From Massilia arenae (GTDB lineage Bacteria; Pseudomonadota; Gammaproteobacteria; Burkholderiales; Burkholderiaceae_D), in contig NZ_VPFD01000020.1 of assembly GCF_008014745.1 (NCBI RefSeq), forward strand, positions 1-64,000: a stretch of DNA of 64,000 bases, in the 5' to 3' direction. Under the pieces are notes generated by a model. It was not told the origin of the DNA. It saw nothing but the letters and a program-made list of their open reading frames with translations, and made no database searches. Positions 42,252-52,134 of the stretch are shown here, in pieces. Numbering within the stretch: position 1 is the stretch's first letter; each line of letters opens with the position of its first letter. A program made the translations under genes and the position numbers.

Positions 42252-43202
42252 CTAGTTGCCGCAGCCCGGCGCCGGATTGGCTGCCGGGCCATTGCGGGTC
42301 TGGGCGATGTGGGCAATCGCGCCGTCCTTCCCGTAGCTGAATTCCTCGACCGCGACCGAGCGGCGGTAGTCGGCGCCCGACAGCATCTCGTTGTGATAGA
42401 AGATGTAGGATTTTCCGTTGAAGTCGGCGAACGCCTGGTGGATCGTGTGCGTCACCTTGTTCTTGTCCATGATCACGCCGCGATAGGTCCAGGGGCCGGT
42501 CGGGCTGGGCCCCGTCGCATAGGCGATCACCTCGGGCAGGCCGCTCGCATAGCTCAGGTAGTACACGCCGGCGCGCTTGTGCAGCCAGGGCGCCTCTTCG
42601 AAATTGAACAGGCCTACCGTCTGGATCGGGCCATCGAGCTCGATCATGTTCGACTTGAGCTTGACGTATTTGAGCACCTTGTTCCCGAAGTACATATAGG
42701 CCTGGCCGTCGTCGTCCACGAACACGGCCGGGTCGATGTCGTCCCAGCCGTTCGGCGTTTCGCGCGTCATGTCGTTGGTCACCAGGGCCGAGCCGCGCGC
42801 ATCCCTGAACGGCCCGGTTGGCGTGTCGGACACGCCGACGCCGATGGCGAAGCCGGGAATCGTGGCGTGCTTGACCGGCGCATACAGATAGTATTTCCCC
42901 TTGTGCTTGACGACGTCGGCGGCGAAGGCATCGGCCTTGGCCCAGGCGAAGGTCTTGACCGTGGCGGCCACGCCGTGGTCGGTCCAGCTGCGCATATCGC
43001 AGGTCGAGAACACGCGCCACTCGTTCATCTTGTAGGTCGTCTCGCCCGGCTTGGCTTCGTCGCGGCCGGTGTACAGGTACAGGCGCTTGCCGTCGACCAC
43101 GACGGCCGGGTCGGCGGTGAAGATGTCGGTGACGATGGGGTTATCGGCGTGTGCTTCGGCGGCAAGGCAGAGGAGCAGGGCAGGCAGCAGGCGTCGCTTC
43201 AT
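42252..43202 (-). CDS. Glycoside hydrolase family 43, secreted
   Basis: A 316-residue five-bladed beta-propeller enzyme with a signal peptide (LLPALLLCLAAEAHA). The first blade carries the catalytic base in FTADPAVVVDGKRLYLYTG, and the middle DIDPAVFVDDDGQAYMYFG supplies the pKa-modulating aspartate. The acid Glu is probably in FEEAPWLHKR. GH43 enzymes remove arabinose, xylose or galactose; the specificity here is unresolved. ATG overlaps the stop of the upstream GH43 (ATGA), so both are translated together. It converges with the aldehyde dehydrogenase after one base. Confidence 0.88.
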   Translation of the reverse strand: MKRRLLPALLLCLAAEAHADNPIVTDIFTADPAVVVDGKRLYLYTGRDEAKPGETTYKMNEWRVFSTCDMRSWTDHGVAATVKTFAWAKADAFAADVVKHKGKYYLYAPVKHATIPGFAIGVGVSDTPTGPFRDARGSALVTNDMTRETPNGWDDIDPAVFVDDDGQAYMYFGNKVLKYVKLKSNMIELDGPIQTVGLFNFEEAPWLHKRAGVYYLSYASGLPEVIAYATGPSPTGPWTYRGVIMDKNKVTHTIHQAFADFNGKSYIFYHNEMLSGADYRRSVAVEEFSYGKDGAIAHIAQTRNGPAANPAPGCGN

Positions 43203-45145
43203 TGCGGGCTCGCTTTCGTTGGTGCGGCCGCTGGCCATCGGGCCTGGATGCGCCGGTATTCGTCGGTGCTGATGTTCAGGATGGCGCCGTGGCGTTTCTT
43301 GCTGCGGCCGTAATCGATCCTGGCCGGGTCCGCGCGCCGGAAGCGCTCCGGCCGGGACAGGTCGTCGCTGGTCAATGCCAGGTAGCCGGCCTTGCGCGCA
43401 TACTGGTCGACCCACATGGCCCATTCGCCGGTCTGCGCGATCCTGAACAGGATCGGCCCTTCGACATCCTTGCCGGTCATGCCGAGCGGGCGCAGGTCGC
43501 CCAGGACATCCCACTGGCCCAGGAGTTCGTTGGCGCCTTCCAGCGTCAGCTGGCCGTCGCCCGAGGCACGCACGTAGCGGTAGCGTGAGCGCGGATCGTC
43601 GACCTTGACGATCTGGGTGTCGATCAGGCCATGCGTGCCGGGACGGTCGATATACAGCGTGGCCGGCGTGAAGCTGACGAAGTCGCGCGTACGTGAGTAA
43701 TAGATGCGTGGCTTGGTGACGCCGGCGGCCGGCGAGATGGTGGCCCAGTAGACCAGGTAGTCGCCGCTGCGCTCGTCGTAGATGGCTTCGGGCGCCCAGG
43801 CGCTGCCGGCGTCCGGAATGGCGCCGGCCACGTCCACCAAACGCGGCGCCGACCAGTCGACCAGGTTGGTCGATTCCCAGATCACCAGTTTCGTGCTGCC
43901 CTTGTGCATGGCGGCTTGCCAGCCCTTGCCGCTGGCGATGCGCAGGTCGGTGGCGAGGATCCAGAATTTGTCGCCCTGTGGCGAGCGCACGATCGCCGGA
44001 TCGCGCACGCCTTGTTCGCCGATCGTGCTGCGCAGGACCGGCTTCGAGCCATTCAGGTCGGACCAGCGGTAGCCGTCCTGGCTGGTGGCGAAGTAGATCT
44101 GCTCGCCGTCGGTGGTCTCGCTGGTGAAGTGGGCCAGCAGGTAATTGGGGCGGTCTGCGGACACGCTGCCGTTCAAGCCTTTGCCGTCGACGATCGGCTC
44201 GCCGACGTCGCCAGGCTGGAAGGCGGGCTGCATGGGGTCCATCGGCAGGATGTTGCCGTCGACGTCGAAGTTCATCTTCGCCAGCACCGTCTGGCGCCGG
44301 TAGCCGTTGCCGTCCGGGATGGCATGGCGGTGGTAGGCCACGTACCAGCGGTCGGTGCCGGGCACCTGGACCACGCTGTGGTGGGCGGTGCCGACCGCGG
44401 GGCCGTTCTTTTGCAGGACGATGAAGTTGTTCGTGGCCGCCTTCACCGGCCCCAGTGGCGAATCCGCCGTGCCCCAGCCGACCCGGTAATTCGGGCTGCG
44501 CGCATCGTCGATCGACCACATGAAGTAGTACTTGCCCTGGCGCTTGAAGACCACCACGCCTTCGCGGAAATCCTTCATCGGGATGCGATGGACCTCGCCC
44601 TCGACGCTGACCATGTCCGGCTTGAGCTTGTAGGCGTTGGCCTCATCGCCGTTGCCCCAGTACAGATAGGCCTGGCCGTCGTCGTCAATGAAGGGATAGG
44701 GGTCGATCGTATTCGTCGTCATCCGGGCGGTGCGGACCAGCAGCGGCGCACCCAGCGCGTCGACGAAGGGACCGGTAGGCGACTTGGCCGTGGCCACGCC
44801 GATCTTGTGGTCGGCGCTGAAGTAAAAGTAATAAGTGCCGTTGCGCTCGATGGCGTCTGGCGCCCAGGCCTTGATATTCGCCCACTTCAGATCGTTGGCG
44901 ACGTCCAGCACCATCCGCTCCTTCTTCCACCTGACGAGGTCCTTCGAGGACCAGACCGAGAAGTCGGTGGTCATCCAGTTCGGCTTGTCGGAGGTCGGGT
45001 AAAGATAATAGGTGTCGCCGAATACCCTGATCGACGGGTCCGCGGTGAATCCCTCGAGGGCGGGCGCGGGGGCGAGGCCTTGCGCCTGCACAACGATCAG
45101 GGCGCTGGCCGCGAAGGCGATGGCCGAAGACAGGAGACGATGCAT
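43199..45145 (-). CDS. Two-domain GH43 protein, secreted
   Basis: A 648-residue secreted protein with two propeller-type domains. The N-terminal GH43 (about 25-320) has FTADPSIRVFGDTYYLYPTS, IDPYPFIDDDGQAYLYWG and FREGVVVFKRQGKYYFMWS. The C-terminal domain (about 340-640) shows GVRDPAIVRSPQGDKFWILA and AWAPEAIYDERSGDYLVYWA, also a GH43-like pattern. Double-domain GH43s often combine arabinofuranosidase with a second debranching activity. A signal peptide ends near AQG-LAP. It is the first gene of a leftward pair. Confidence 0.85.
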   Translation of the reverse strand: MHRLLSSAIAFAASALIVVQAQGLAPAPALEGFTADPSIRVFGDTYYLYPTSDKPNWMTTDFSVWSSKDLVRWKKERMVLDVANDLKWANIKAWAPDAIERNGTYYFYFSADHKIGVATAKSPTGPFVDALGAPLLVRTARMTTNTIDPYPFIDDDGQAYLYWGNGDEANAYKLKPDMVSVEGEVHRIPMKDFREGVVVFKRQGKYYFMWSIDDARSPNYRVGWGTADSPLGPVKAATNNFIVLQKNGPAVGTAHHSVVQVPGTDRWYVAYHRHAIPDGNGYRRQTVLAKMNFDVDGNILPMDPMQPAFQPGDVGEPIVDGKGLNGSVSADRPNYLLAHFTSETTDGEQIYFATSQDGYRWSDLNGSKPVLRSTIGEQGVRDPAIVRSPQGDKFWILATDLRIASGKGWQAAMHKGSTKLVIWESTNLVDWSAPRLVDVAGAIPDAGSAWAPEAIYDERSGDYLVYWATISPAAGVTKPRIYYSRTRDFVSFTPATLYIDRPGTHGLIDTQIVKVDDPRSRYRYVRASGDGQLTLEGANELLGQWDVLGDLRPLGMTGKDVEGPILFRIAQTGEWAMWVDQYARKAGYLALTSDDLSRPERFRRADPARIDYGRSKKRHGAILNISTDEYRRIQARWPAAAPTKASPQ

Positions 45146-45274
45146 GCAGGGTTGGACTCCGTGCGGGATGGACAGACTGCGATTATGGGCGATGTGTCCT
45201 GGGGCAGATCGCCCAGGGAAGGATTGCTCAGCATGTTGATCGGATGAGCGTCGTCGCAGGCGGCAGAGCACTCT

Positions 45275-45323
45275 TATACTGCCGGGCGGAACGCAACGTT
45301 CCCGCATGCCCGACGCGTCGGGC
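45275..45323 (+). promoter_or_regulatory. Candidate promoter and 16-bp palindrome between divergent GH43 genes
   Basis: TATACT (45275-45280) could be a -10 for the rightward GH43-GH2 unit. Downstream, 45308-45323 is a perfect 16-base palindrome (GCCCGACGCGTCGGGC), likely within the leader, followed by a GGAGA ribosome site (45332-45336). It could be a repressor operator or a hairpin; with GC-rich DNA the chance rate is not negligible. Confidence 0.4.
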
Positions 45324-45340
45324 GTCATACTGGAGAATCG

Positions 45341-46864
45341 ATGATCGAGCATTTCTTTCGCAGCGGCTGGTTCGCCTGCCTGGCGCTGGTCCTGATCCTT
45401 GCTGGCGCGGCGCAGCAGGCCATCGCCGCCGACGCCACCATCCGCAACGGCATCTTCTGGAAGGACACCGCCGGCACGCCGATCTACTCGCAGGGCGGCG
45501 GCATGCTCAAGGTCGGCGCGAAGTACTACTGGTATGGCGTCAAATACGCGGAGGCGGTGAGCTACGCCAAAGCGCCGGGAAAAGCGCTGGATCAGCCGCA
45601 CTTCAGCGCGGTCACCGCCTACTCGTCGACCGACCTCGTGAACTGGACATTCGAGGGCGACGTTCTTACGCCCCAGGGCCTGGGGGAGCACTACGATCCC
45701 AGGGCCTGGCTGGGACGCATGGGCGTGGTCTATCACAAGGCAACCCGCAAGTACGTGCTGCTCACCCAGTACAGCAGCAAGGGTACGGGAGGCGGCGTGC
45801 TGTTCGCCACCAGCGACAGTCCCAACGGCCCCTTCGTGTTCGCGCGGCTGCAGGCGAAGATCGACAATGTCGCCACCCCCACTTCGGGTGACCAGACCGT
45901 GTTCACCGACGACGACGGCCAGCCTTACCTGATCTTCAGCAGCAACGGCGACCGGCGCCAGTTGTACGTGGCGCCGCTGCGGTCGTCCGACTTCCTGCAG
46001 GTCGAGGCGGCCACGAACATCCACAGTACGCCGGCCGGCGGGCGCGAAGGCAATGCGATGTTCAAGCACAAGGGCCTGTACTATTTTTGCTCGTCCGACC
46101 TGCACGGCTGGAACGCCTCACGCAGCTTCTACATGACGTCGCCGAACATCACCGGCCCGTACACGCCGGAGCGCATCATCGAGGGCACCGAGGCCGACTT
46201 TTCACACGTGTCGCAGAACGGCTTCTTCATTCCGGTCCAGGGCAGCGCCGGCACCACGGTGCTGTATGCGGGCGACCGCTGGAGTAATTTTGCCGGCAAC
46301 GGGCATGGCTACCACGTCTGGACGCCGCTGTCGTTCGAGGGCACCGCGCCGCGCTTCAACTCGCTCAGCGAATTCACGCTGGACGCCGCGCGCGGCACCT
46401 GGGCCGTCGGCAAGGGCAATAACTACCTGCTCAACCCCGGCTTCGAGGCGGACCGGGTGCGCCAGACGAGCGTCGCTGGATGGGTGAGCAGCTGGACCAG
46501 CATCAAGGGCGATGCGCCGTTCATGAACGTGCTGGACGGACGCACCGGACGCTGGGCATTGAGCCTGCGCCATGCGGGGCAGACGATGGGTAGCGCGATC
46601 CAGAACGTCACGCTGCCAAATGGCCGCTATACCCTCAAGGCCTGGGTGAAGAGCAGCGGCAGCCAGCGCGTGGCGCGGCTGTACGCGTCCGGCCACGGCG
46701 GCGCCGAAATCGCCCGCTCGCTGCCAGACCCGCTGGCAGGGTGGACCGAGGTGACGCTGCCCGGCATCCAGGTCGCTACCGGCAGCGTGCAGGTCGGGGT
46801 CTACTCGGAAGGGAAGGACGGCGATTGGCTCACCCTCGACGACTTCAGCCTGGTGCGCGAATGA
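45341..46864 (+). CDS. GH43 with C-terminal carbohydrate-binding domain, secreted
   Basis: A 507-residue secreted protein. After a signal peptide (LALVLILAGAAQQAIA) comes a GH43-type propeller with NGIFWKDTAGTPIYSQGGG and YYWYGVKY, the pattern of exo-beta-1,3-galactanase-like GH43 (subfamily 24 or 34 type). The C-terminal 150 residues (LLNPGFEADRVRQTSVAGW to WLTLDDFSLVRE) form a jelly-roll carbohydrate-binding domain of CBM4/9 or CBM35 type. Galactan or arabinogalactan is the likely substrate. Its stop overlaps the GH2 start (ATGA). Confidence 0.82.
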   Translation: MIEHFFRSGWFACLALVLILAGAAQQAIAADATIRNGIFWKDTAGTPIYSQGGGMLKVGAKYYWYGVKYAEAVSYAKAPGKALDQPHFSAVTAYSSTDLVNWTFEGDVLTPQGLGEHYDPRAWLGRMGVVYHKATRKYVLLTQYSSKGTGGGVLFATSDSPNGPFVFARLQAKIDNVATPTSGDQTVFTDDDGQPYLIFSSNGDRRQLYVAPLRSSDFLQVEAATNIHSTPAGGREGNAMFKHKGLYYFCSSDLHGWNASRSFYMTSPNITGPYTPERIIEGTEADFSHVSQNGFFIPVQGSAGTTVLYAGDRWSNFAGNGHGYHVWTPLSFEGTAPRFNSLSEFTLDAARGTWAVGKGNNYLLNPGFEADRVRQTSVAGWVSSWTSIKGDAPFMNVLDGRTGRWALSLRHAGQTMGSAIQNVTLPNGRYTLKAWVKSSGSQRVARLYASGHGGAEIARSLPDPLAGWTEVTLPGIQVATGSVQVGVYSEGKDGDWLTLDDFSLVRE

Positions 46865-49188
46865 TGAACATCGTCTTGATCCTGATCCATGCGGCCCTCC
46901 TGGCGCTGGCACTGGCCGCGCCCGCACAGGCGGCGGACCTGAACCTGAATGCGTCCTGGCAGTTCTACCGCGACGAGGCCGGCCAGCTCGCCAGCGCGGA
47001 CCAGGTGCCGGATGGCGCCTGGACCGAGGTGAACCTCCCGCACGCGGCGCGCATCGAGCCGCGCGTACCGACCGCCCCCTGGCAGGGAACGGTGTTCTAC
47101 AAGAAGCGCCTGGACGTCACGCTGCGGCCGGGCGAGCGCGCCATCCTGCGTTTCGAGGGCGTGATGAACGTGGCCGACGTCTGGCTGAACGGCCGCCATC
47201 TGGGACAGCACCTGGGCGGCTACCTGCCGTTCGCGTTCGATGTCACCGATACCTTGCGGCCCGCGGGCGCGAACGAACTCATGGTGCGCGCCAATAACGA
47301 GGACAATCCGATCACCGGCCCCAAGCCGCTCAAGCAGCTTGACTACATCCAGCACGGCGGCATCTACCGCGACGTGCGGCTCGTGATCAAGCCGCCGGTG
47401 CACGTCACGGACGAAATGCTCTCGGCCACGCCGGGCGGCGGCGGGGTATTCGTGACCTATCCGCGCGCCGGCAAGGGCGAGGCGCAGGTAGAGGTCAAGG
47501 CCGAGGTCAGCAACACATCAACGAGCGCGCAGGCGGTCACCGTGCGCCACACGCTGGCATGGGAGGGCCGGCAAGTGGCCCAGGCCGAGCAGCAGCTGCG
47601 CCTGAATGCGGGCGAACGCCGCCACGTCACCATGCCGCTCACGGTGCGCGCGCCCAGGTTATGGTCGCCGCAAACGCCAAACCTCTACCAGCTGGAGACG
47701 AGGGTCTCCGCCGCCGGCCGCGAGGATCTGGTCGCGACCCGCATCGGGGTGCGCCGCCTGGCCTTCGAGGGCGGCCGCCTGCTGCTCAACGGCGAGCCCC
47801 TGCGCCTGCGCGGCGTCAACCGCCACCAGGAATACCCATACGTCGGCTATGCGCTGTCGCCGCAGGCCGACGCGCGCGATGCGCTGCTGATCAAGCGCTA
47901 CGGCTTCGACTTCGTGCGTCTGTCGCATTATCCACAGTCGCCGGCTTTCATGGCGGCGGCCGATGAACTGGGCCTGATGGTCTTGCCGGCCATCCCCGGC
48001 TGGCAGTTCCACAATCCCGACCCGGCCTTCGCGCGCCAGGCGCTGCGCACCTGCGCCGACATGATCCGGCGCGACCGCAACCATGCGAGTGTCGTAGCCT
48101 GGGAGTGCTCGCTCAACGAGACCGATATGCCGGATCCGCTGGTGAAGGCGCTGCACGCCACCGTGCACCAGGAATACCCGGGCGACCAGGCCTGGTCCGC
48201 CGGCTGGGTGCCGCAGACCTATGACTTGTATCTGCAGGCGCGCCAGCACCGGTTGGGCAGCAAGCATGCCTTGCCTAAAAAGCCTTTGATCGTGTCCGAG
48301 TATGGAGACTGGGAATACTATGCGATGAACGCGGGCCTGAACCAGGACGCCTGGGCCGACCTCAAGCCGGTCGACCGCTCGAGCCGCCAGGCGCTGGGCA
48401 GCGGTGAAACGCGGCTGCTGCAGCAGGCCCGCAATGTGGCCGAGGCCCACGACGATAATGCCGCCACGCCGGCCTTCGCCGACGGCTACTGGGTGATGTT
48501 CGACTATGCGCGCGGCTATGCGCCGGATCTCGAGGAATCGGGATTGCTCAGCATTGAGCGCCTGCCCAAGTTCGCGGCCGAGTTCTTCCGCTCACAACGC
48601 AGTAGGGACGAAAGCTCGCCGCGCTGGGGCGGCGGCCCGATGGTCTTCATCGCCAGCTACTGGCAGGCCGGGTCCGGCCCTCGCGTGCGCGTGTTCAGCA
48701 ACGCCGAGGAGGTCGAGCTGCGCCTGAACGGCAAGCAGGTAGGCCGCCAGAAGAGCGCACCTTCCGGCACCCACCCGCGCCTGGCGCATCCGCCGCTCGA
48801 ATTCGACACCGGCGGCTTCGCGCCCGGGGAACTGGTGGCGTTGGCCTATGCCGGCGGGCGGGTCGTGGCCGAGCACCGCGTGCGCACGCCGCAGCAGCCG
48901 ACGACGCTGGCGCTGGAACTGGACGACCTCGGCGTGCCCGTGGTCGAGGGCGACCTGGTTTTCCTGCGCGCCCGCCTGCGCGACGCCAATGGCACCACGG
49001 TGCCCGTGAGCGGAACCGAAGTTGCGTTCTCGGGCATCGAAGGCGCGCAGATCGTCGGCAGCCAGGCGGTGGCAACCGAGGCGGGGATCGCTAGCGTGCT
49101 GGTGCGCGTGACCGGGCCGCGCGCCGGCATCAAGGCGCGGGCCCAGGCGGGCGCCTTGGGCGCCTCAGAACTTGTACGCCATCCCTAA
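46861..49188 (+). CDS. Glycoside hydrolase family 2, secreted
   Basis: A 775-residue GH2 enzyme with signal peptide (LLALALAAPAQA), sugar-binding jelly roll (LNLNASWQFYRDEAG), immunoglobulin-like domain, TIM barrel with acid/base Glu420 (CSLNETDMP) and nucleophile Glu480 (IVSEYGDWEYY), a DUF4982-like domain and a C-terminal Big_1-like domain (about 680-775). Activity is beta-galactosidase or beta-glucuronidase type and cannot be told apart here. The gene is coupled to the GH43-CBM gene, so both are probably exported to the periplasm or surface. Its 3' end overlaps the convergent TonB receptor by 24 bases. Confidence 0.87.
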   Translation: MMNIVLILIHAALLALALAAPAQAADLNLNASWQFYRDEAGQLASADQVPDGAWTEVNLPHAARIEPRVPTAPWQGTVFYKKRLDVTLRPGERAILRFEGVMNVADVWLNGRHLGQHLGGYLPFAFDVTDTLRPAGANELMVRANNEDNPITGPKPLKQLDYIQHGGIYRDVRLVIKPPVHVTDEMLSATPGGGGVFVTYPRAGKGEAQVEVKAEVSNTSTSAQAVTVRHTLAWEGRQVAQAEQQLRLNAGERRHVTMPLTVRAPRLWSPQTPNLYQLETRVSAAGREDLVATRIGVRRLAFEGGRLLLNGEPLRLRGVNRHQEYPYVGYALSPQADARDALLIKRYGFDFVRLSHYPQSPAFMAAADELGLMVLPAIPGWQFHNPDPAFARQALRTCADMIRRDRNHASVVAWECSLNETDMPDPLVKALHATVHQEYPGDQAWSAGWVPQTYDLYLQARQHRLGSKHALPKKPLIVSEYGDWEYYAMNAGLNQDAWADLKPVDRSSRQALGSGETRLLQQARNVAEAHDDNAATPAFADGYWVMFDYARGYAPDLEESGLLSIERLPKFAAEFFRSQRSRDESSPRWGGGPMVFIASYWQAGSGPRVRVFSNAEEVELRLNGKQVGRQKSAPSGTHPRLAHPPLEFDTGGFAPGELVALAYAGGRVVAEHRVRTPQQPTTLALELDDLGVPVVEGDLVFLRARLRDANGTTVPVSGTEVAFSGIEGAQIVGSQAVATEAGIASVLVRVTGPRAGIKARAQAGALGASELVRHP

Positions 49189-52134
49189 GGCGAAGGTCCG
49201 CCCCGAGTGCGCGTACAGCAGCGTGTCGTTGCGCTGCGAGTCGCGCCCGTAGCGCAGCGGCTCGTCGGTCAGGTTGGAACCTTCGAGCGTGATGCGCCAT
49301 TGCGGCGTCAGGTTATAGGACATCGAGAAGTCGAGGTTGGTGGCGGCATCGACGAAGGTGAAGTCGTGGCCGTTGACGTCGCCCAGCACGTTGAACAGGT
49401 ACTCGGAGCGGTGCGCCGCCGAGATCCGTGCGCTGAACTTCGGATCCTCGTAATACAGGGTCAGGTTGCCCGCCTTGGGCGACATGCCGACCAGGTTCGC
49501 ATCCATCGACAGTTGCGGCAAGGTGGCGGTCGCGGTGCGCGTGATGTAGGTGATGGTCGATTTCACGCGCGTGTAGTTGGCCAGCAGGCCGAAGTTGCGC
49601 CATACGCCAGGCAGGAAGTTGAACGGCGCCTGCAGGTTGAATTCGAAGCCGTTGAGCGGCCCGCCCGGTGTGTTCACCGCGCGCCGTACCGTCACCAGCG
49701 AATCCGGCAGGGTCGGACAAGCAGGCGTGCCGCCCGTGAGCGAACAGCCGGCGCCGGCCAGGAGCGCGTCCGGCAGGCCCAGCGAATTGTACGGAACCCG
49801 CTCGCCGACGCTCTGGATATAGGTGTCGATCTCCTTGCGGAAGAAGCCTAATGAGACCATGGCGCCCTTGTCGTAGTACCACTCGGCCTGCAGGTCGTAG
49901 GTCTTGGCGCGGATCGGGTCCAGCTCGGGATTGCCGATGCCGACCGTCTGTGCCTGCACATTGACGGCAGCCGATGGCGCCAGGTCGATGTATTCCGGCC
50001 GCGACAAGGTCTTGCCGGCCGAGAATCGCAGGAACACGTCGCGCGGCAGTTGCGCGGTCAGGTTCAGCGCTGGCAGGTAGTCGCGGTAGGTCTTGTCGAA
50101 GCTGATCTCTTCCAGGCGCCCGCCGGCATTGACCAGCGCCGCCGCCGTGGCCTTCGTTTCGGCGGCGCGTACCCCCGCGTTGCCGCGAAAGGTGACGGGG
50201 CCGACGTCGTAGTGGAAATCGGCCGACAGGTACATGGCATCGATTCTCTCGCGCACCCGGCGGTTGGACTGGTTCAGCAGATTGTATTCGGAGCCCGGGA
50301 CCGCGGCGCAGTGGCATTCGATGTCCCAGATCTTGCGGAACTTGTCGAGGTCGATGGCCACCCACTGGCTGGGATAGCCGCTGCCTTCCAGGCCGCGGCC
50401 GAAATTGCTGATCATGCGCGTCACGCTGTCCATGCGGAAGCCGGCCGGATTGGGCAGGCCGTTCGGCGCGCCCGAGCCGACCTCGAAATTGGTCCAGCTG
50501 TTCTCGCGCTTGGACCAGCCGGTACGCAAGGTGAGGTTGTCGTTGACGTCCCAGCTGGCGCCCACGGCATGGGTCTTGAGCTTGTTGCCGGTTTCGAGCT
50601 TGCGGCCGACGAACTGGCCGTGCACGGTGCCGTCCGGGGCCACCGGACCCCAGCTGAAGTTGTCCGGATTGGCGACGTCGATGCCGAAATCGATGGTCGG
50701 CACGTTGCGGTTGCCGCGGAAGTCATAGGAAAAGCCGTTGACGTTGGGCGCGTCGATCTGCACCGTGGCGCGCATCGGCGAATCGAGCGTCGAGCGCGAC
50801 ATGCCGCTCATGAAGTCGAGCTCGATGGTGTCGGTCAGCTTGTGCGTGCCCGAGAAGACGTGCTGTCGAAATTCGGTATTGTTCACGTCGAGCAGGCCCT
50901 CCGAGCGCACGTCGACGCCGTTGAAGCGGCCGTATTCCCAGCTGCCGTTGCCGTTGAACGAGGTCTCGACGATCGAGGTCTGTGGCTTGCCGTTGGCGGC
51001 GGCGAGGCTGCGGCCGAACGAGATCGCCGAAATGTAGTTGTCATAGCGGTCGTTCTTGAAATCGCCGCCCAGCAGGTCGAGATTGAGTTCGGTGCCGGCG
51101 GCGGGGCGCCACTGGAAGGCCGCGGTCAGGCCAGCGCGTTCGTATTCGGCCACCGAGCGGCGGTAGCGCGGGATGCGCGGATGGAAGGCGCCCGATCCCG
51201 GCGCCGGCGCGGCCACCGTGTTGCCGTAGCTGTCGGTGCGGCCGAACACGTCGTTGTAAGCAGCGCCGGTGGAGGTGCGCGGCAGGTTGAAGCCGCAGTT
51301 GGCCGGGGTGATGCCCTTGACGCCCGAGTTGGCGGGGTTCTGCGGCGTCGCGCCCAGCGGCGAGCAGAAGCCGCCGTCCGAGTCGGCCGACAGCAGTTCA
51401 ACCGCCTCATAGCCTTCTTCGGTCGCATGGCGCTTGGAGTAGGCGGCCGAGACCAGGAAGCCCACCTTGCCGATGCCGGTATCCCAGCGGTTCGAGTACA
51501 GCGCCGTGGCGCGTGGGGCGGGGCGGTGGGCGAGCGTATTGTAGGCTTGCTGGCCGCCGATGCTGATGGTCTCGCCCTTGAAGTCGAAGGGGCGCGCTGC
51601 GCGCAGGTCGACCGTGGCGCCGAGCGAACCTTCCTCGATGTCGGCCTGCGAGGTCTTGCGCACTTCCAGGCTGTTGAACAGTTCCGAGGCGAACACCGAG
51701 AAGTCGAAGGCGCGCGAGCGGTTGGTGCTGCCGTTGATGTCCGAGGCCCCGGTCGCGGAGATCGCCTCGATGCCGTTGATGCGCACGCGCGTAAAGCCCG
51801 CGTTCAGCCCGCGTACGCTGATCTGCTTGCCCTCGCCGCCGTCGCCGCGCACCAGCGACACGCCCGGCACGCGCTGCAGCGATTCAGCCAGGTTCGCATC
51901 GGGGAACTTGGCGACGTCTTCGGCCTTGATGACGTCGACGATGCCGTCTGCATTCTTCTTGGTGTTCAGCGCGCTGTTCAAGCTGGCGCGAAAGCCGGTA
52001 ACGACCACGGTTTCGAGCGGCGCAGCCTCCTGCGCTTGCGCATCGAGCGTGGCAAGCATGCCGAGCACGCCGAGGCTGGTCAGGCTGCGGCGCAGTACTG
52101 CTGCGCCAGGGGAAAGCTGGTGTGTGGATCTCAT
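49165..52134 (-). CDS. TonB-dependent receptor, oligosaccharide type
   Basis: A 989-residue receptor with signal peptide, then ETVVVTGFRASLNSALNTKK and FPDANLAESLQRVPGVSL, the plug opening characteristic of carbohydrate-type TonB receptors in Xanthomonas, Caulobacter and related bacteria. A C-terminal barrel ends in LGMAYKF. No STN domain precedes the plug, so it does not itself signal to an anti-sigma factor. GGAGA lies upstream of ATG 52134. Its location among GH43, GH2 and GH28 genes implies uptake of plant oligosaccharides. Ligand is inferred. Confidence 0.9.
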   Translation of the reverse strand: MRSTHQLSPGAAVLRRSLTSLGVLGMLATLDAQAQEAAPLETVVVTGFRASLNSALNTKKNADGIVDVIKAEDVAKFPDANLAESLQRVPGVSLVRGDGGEGKQISVRGLNAGFTRVRINGIEAISATGASDINGSTNRSRAFDFSVFASELFNSLEVRKTSQADIEEGSLGATVDLRAARPFDFKGETISIGGQQAYNTLAHRPAPRATALYSNRWDTGIGKVGFLVSAAYSKRHATEEGYEAVELLSADSDGGFCSPLGATPQNPANSGVKGITPANCGFNLPRTSTGAAYNDVFGRTDSYGNTVAAPAPGSGAFHPRIPRYRRSVAEYERAGLTAAFQWRPAAGTELNLDLLGGDFKNDRYDNYISAISFGRSLAAANGKPQTSIVETSFNGNGSWEYGRFNGVDVRSEGLLDVNNTEFRQHVFSGTHKLTDTIELDFMSGMSRSTLDSPMRATVQIDAPNVNGFSYDFRGNRNVPTIDFGIDVANPDNFSWGPVAPDGTVHGQFVGRKLETGNKLKTHAVGASWDVNDNLTLRTGWSKRENSWTNFEVGSGAPNGLPNPAGFRMDSVTRMISNFGRGLEGSGYPSQWVAIDLDKFRKIWDIECHCAAVPGSEYNLLNQSNRRVRERIDAMYLSADFHYDVGPVTFRGNAGVRAAETKATAAALVNAGGRLEEISFDKTYRDYLPALNLTAQLPRDVFLRFSAGKTLSRPEYIDLAPSAAVNVQAQTVGIGNPELDPIRAKTYDLQAEWYYDKGAMVSLGFFRKEIDTYIQSVGERVPYNSLGLPDALLAGAGCSLTGGTPACPTLPDSLVTVRRAVNTPGGPLNGFEFNLQAPFNFLPGVWRNFGLLANYTRVKSTITYITRTATATLPQLSMDANLVGMSPKAGNLTLYYEDPKFSARISAAHRSEYLFNVLGDVNGHDFTFVDAATNLDFSMSYNLTPQWRITLEGSNLTDEPLRYGRDSQRNDTLLYAHSGRTFALGMAYKF

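Noticed and set aside
42252..44519. 755-codon frame extending upstream of the smaller GH43 gene
   Set aside because: Only its last 316 codons encode a GH43 with signal peptide; the upstream part is out of frame with the real overlapping GH43 gene and is Arg/Pro-rich.
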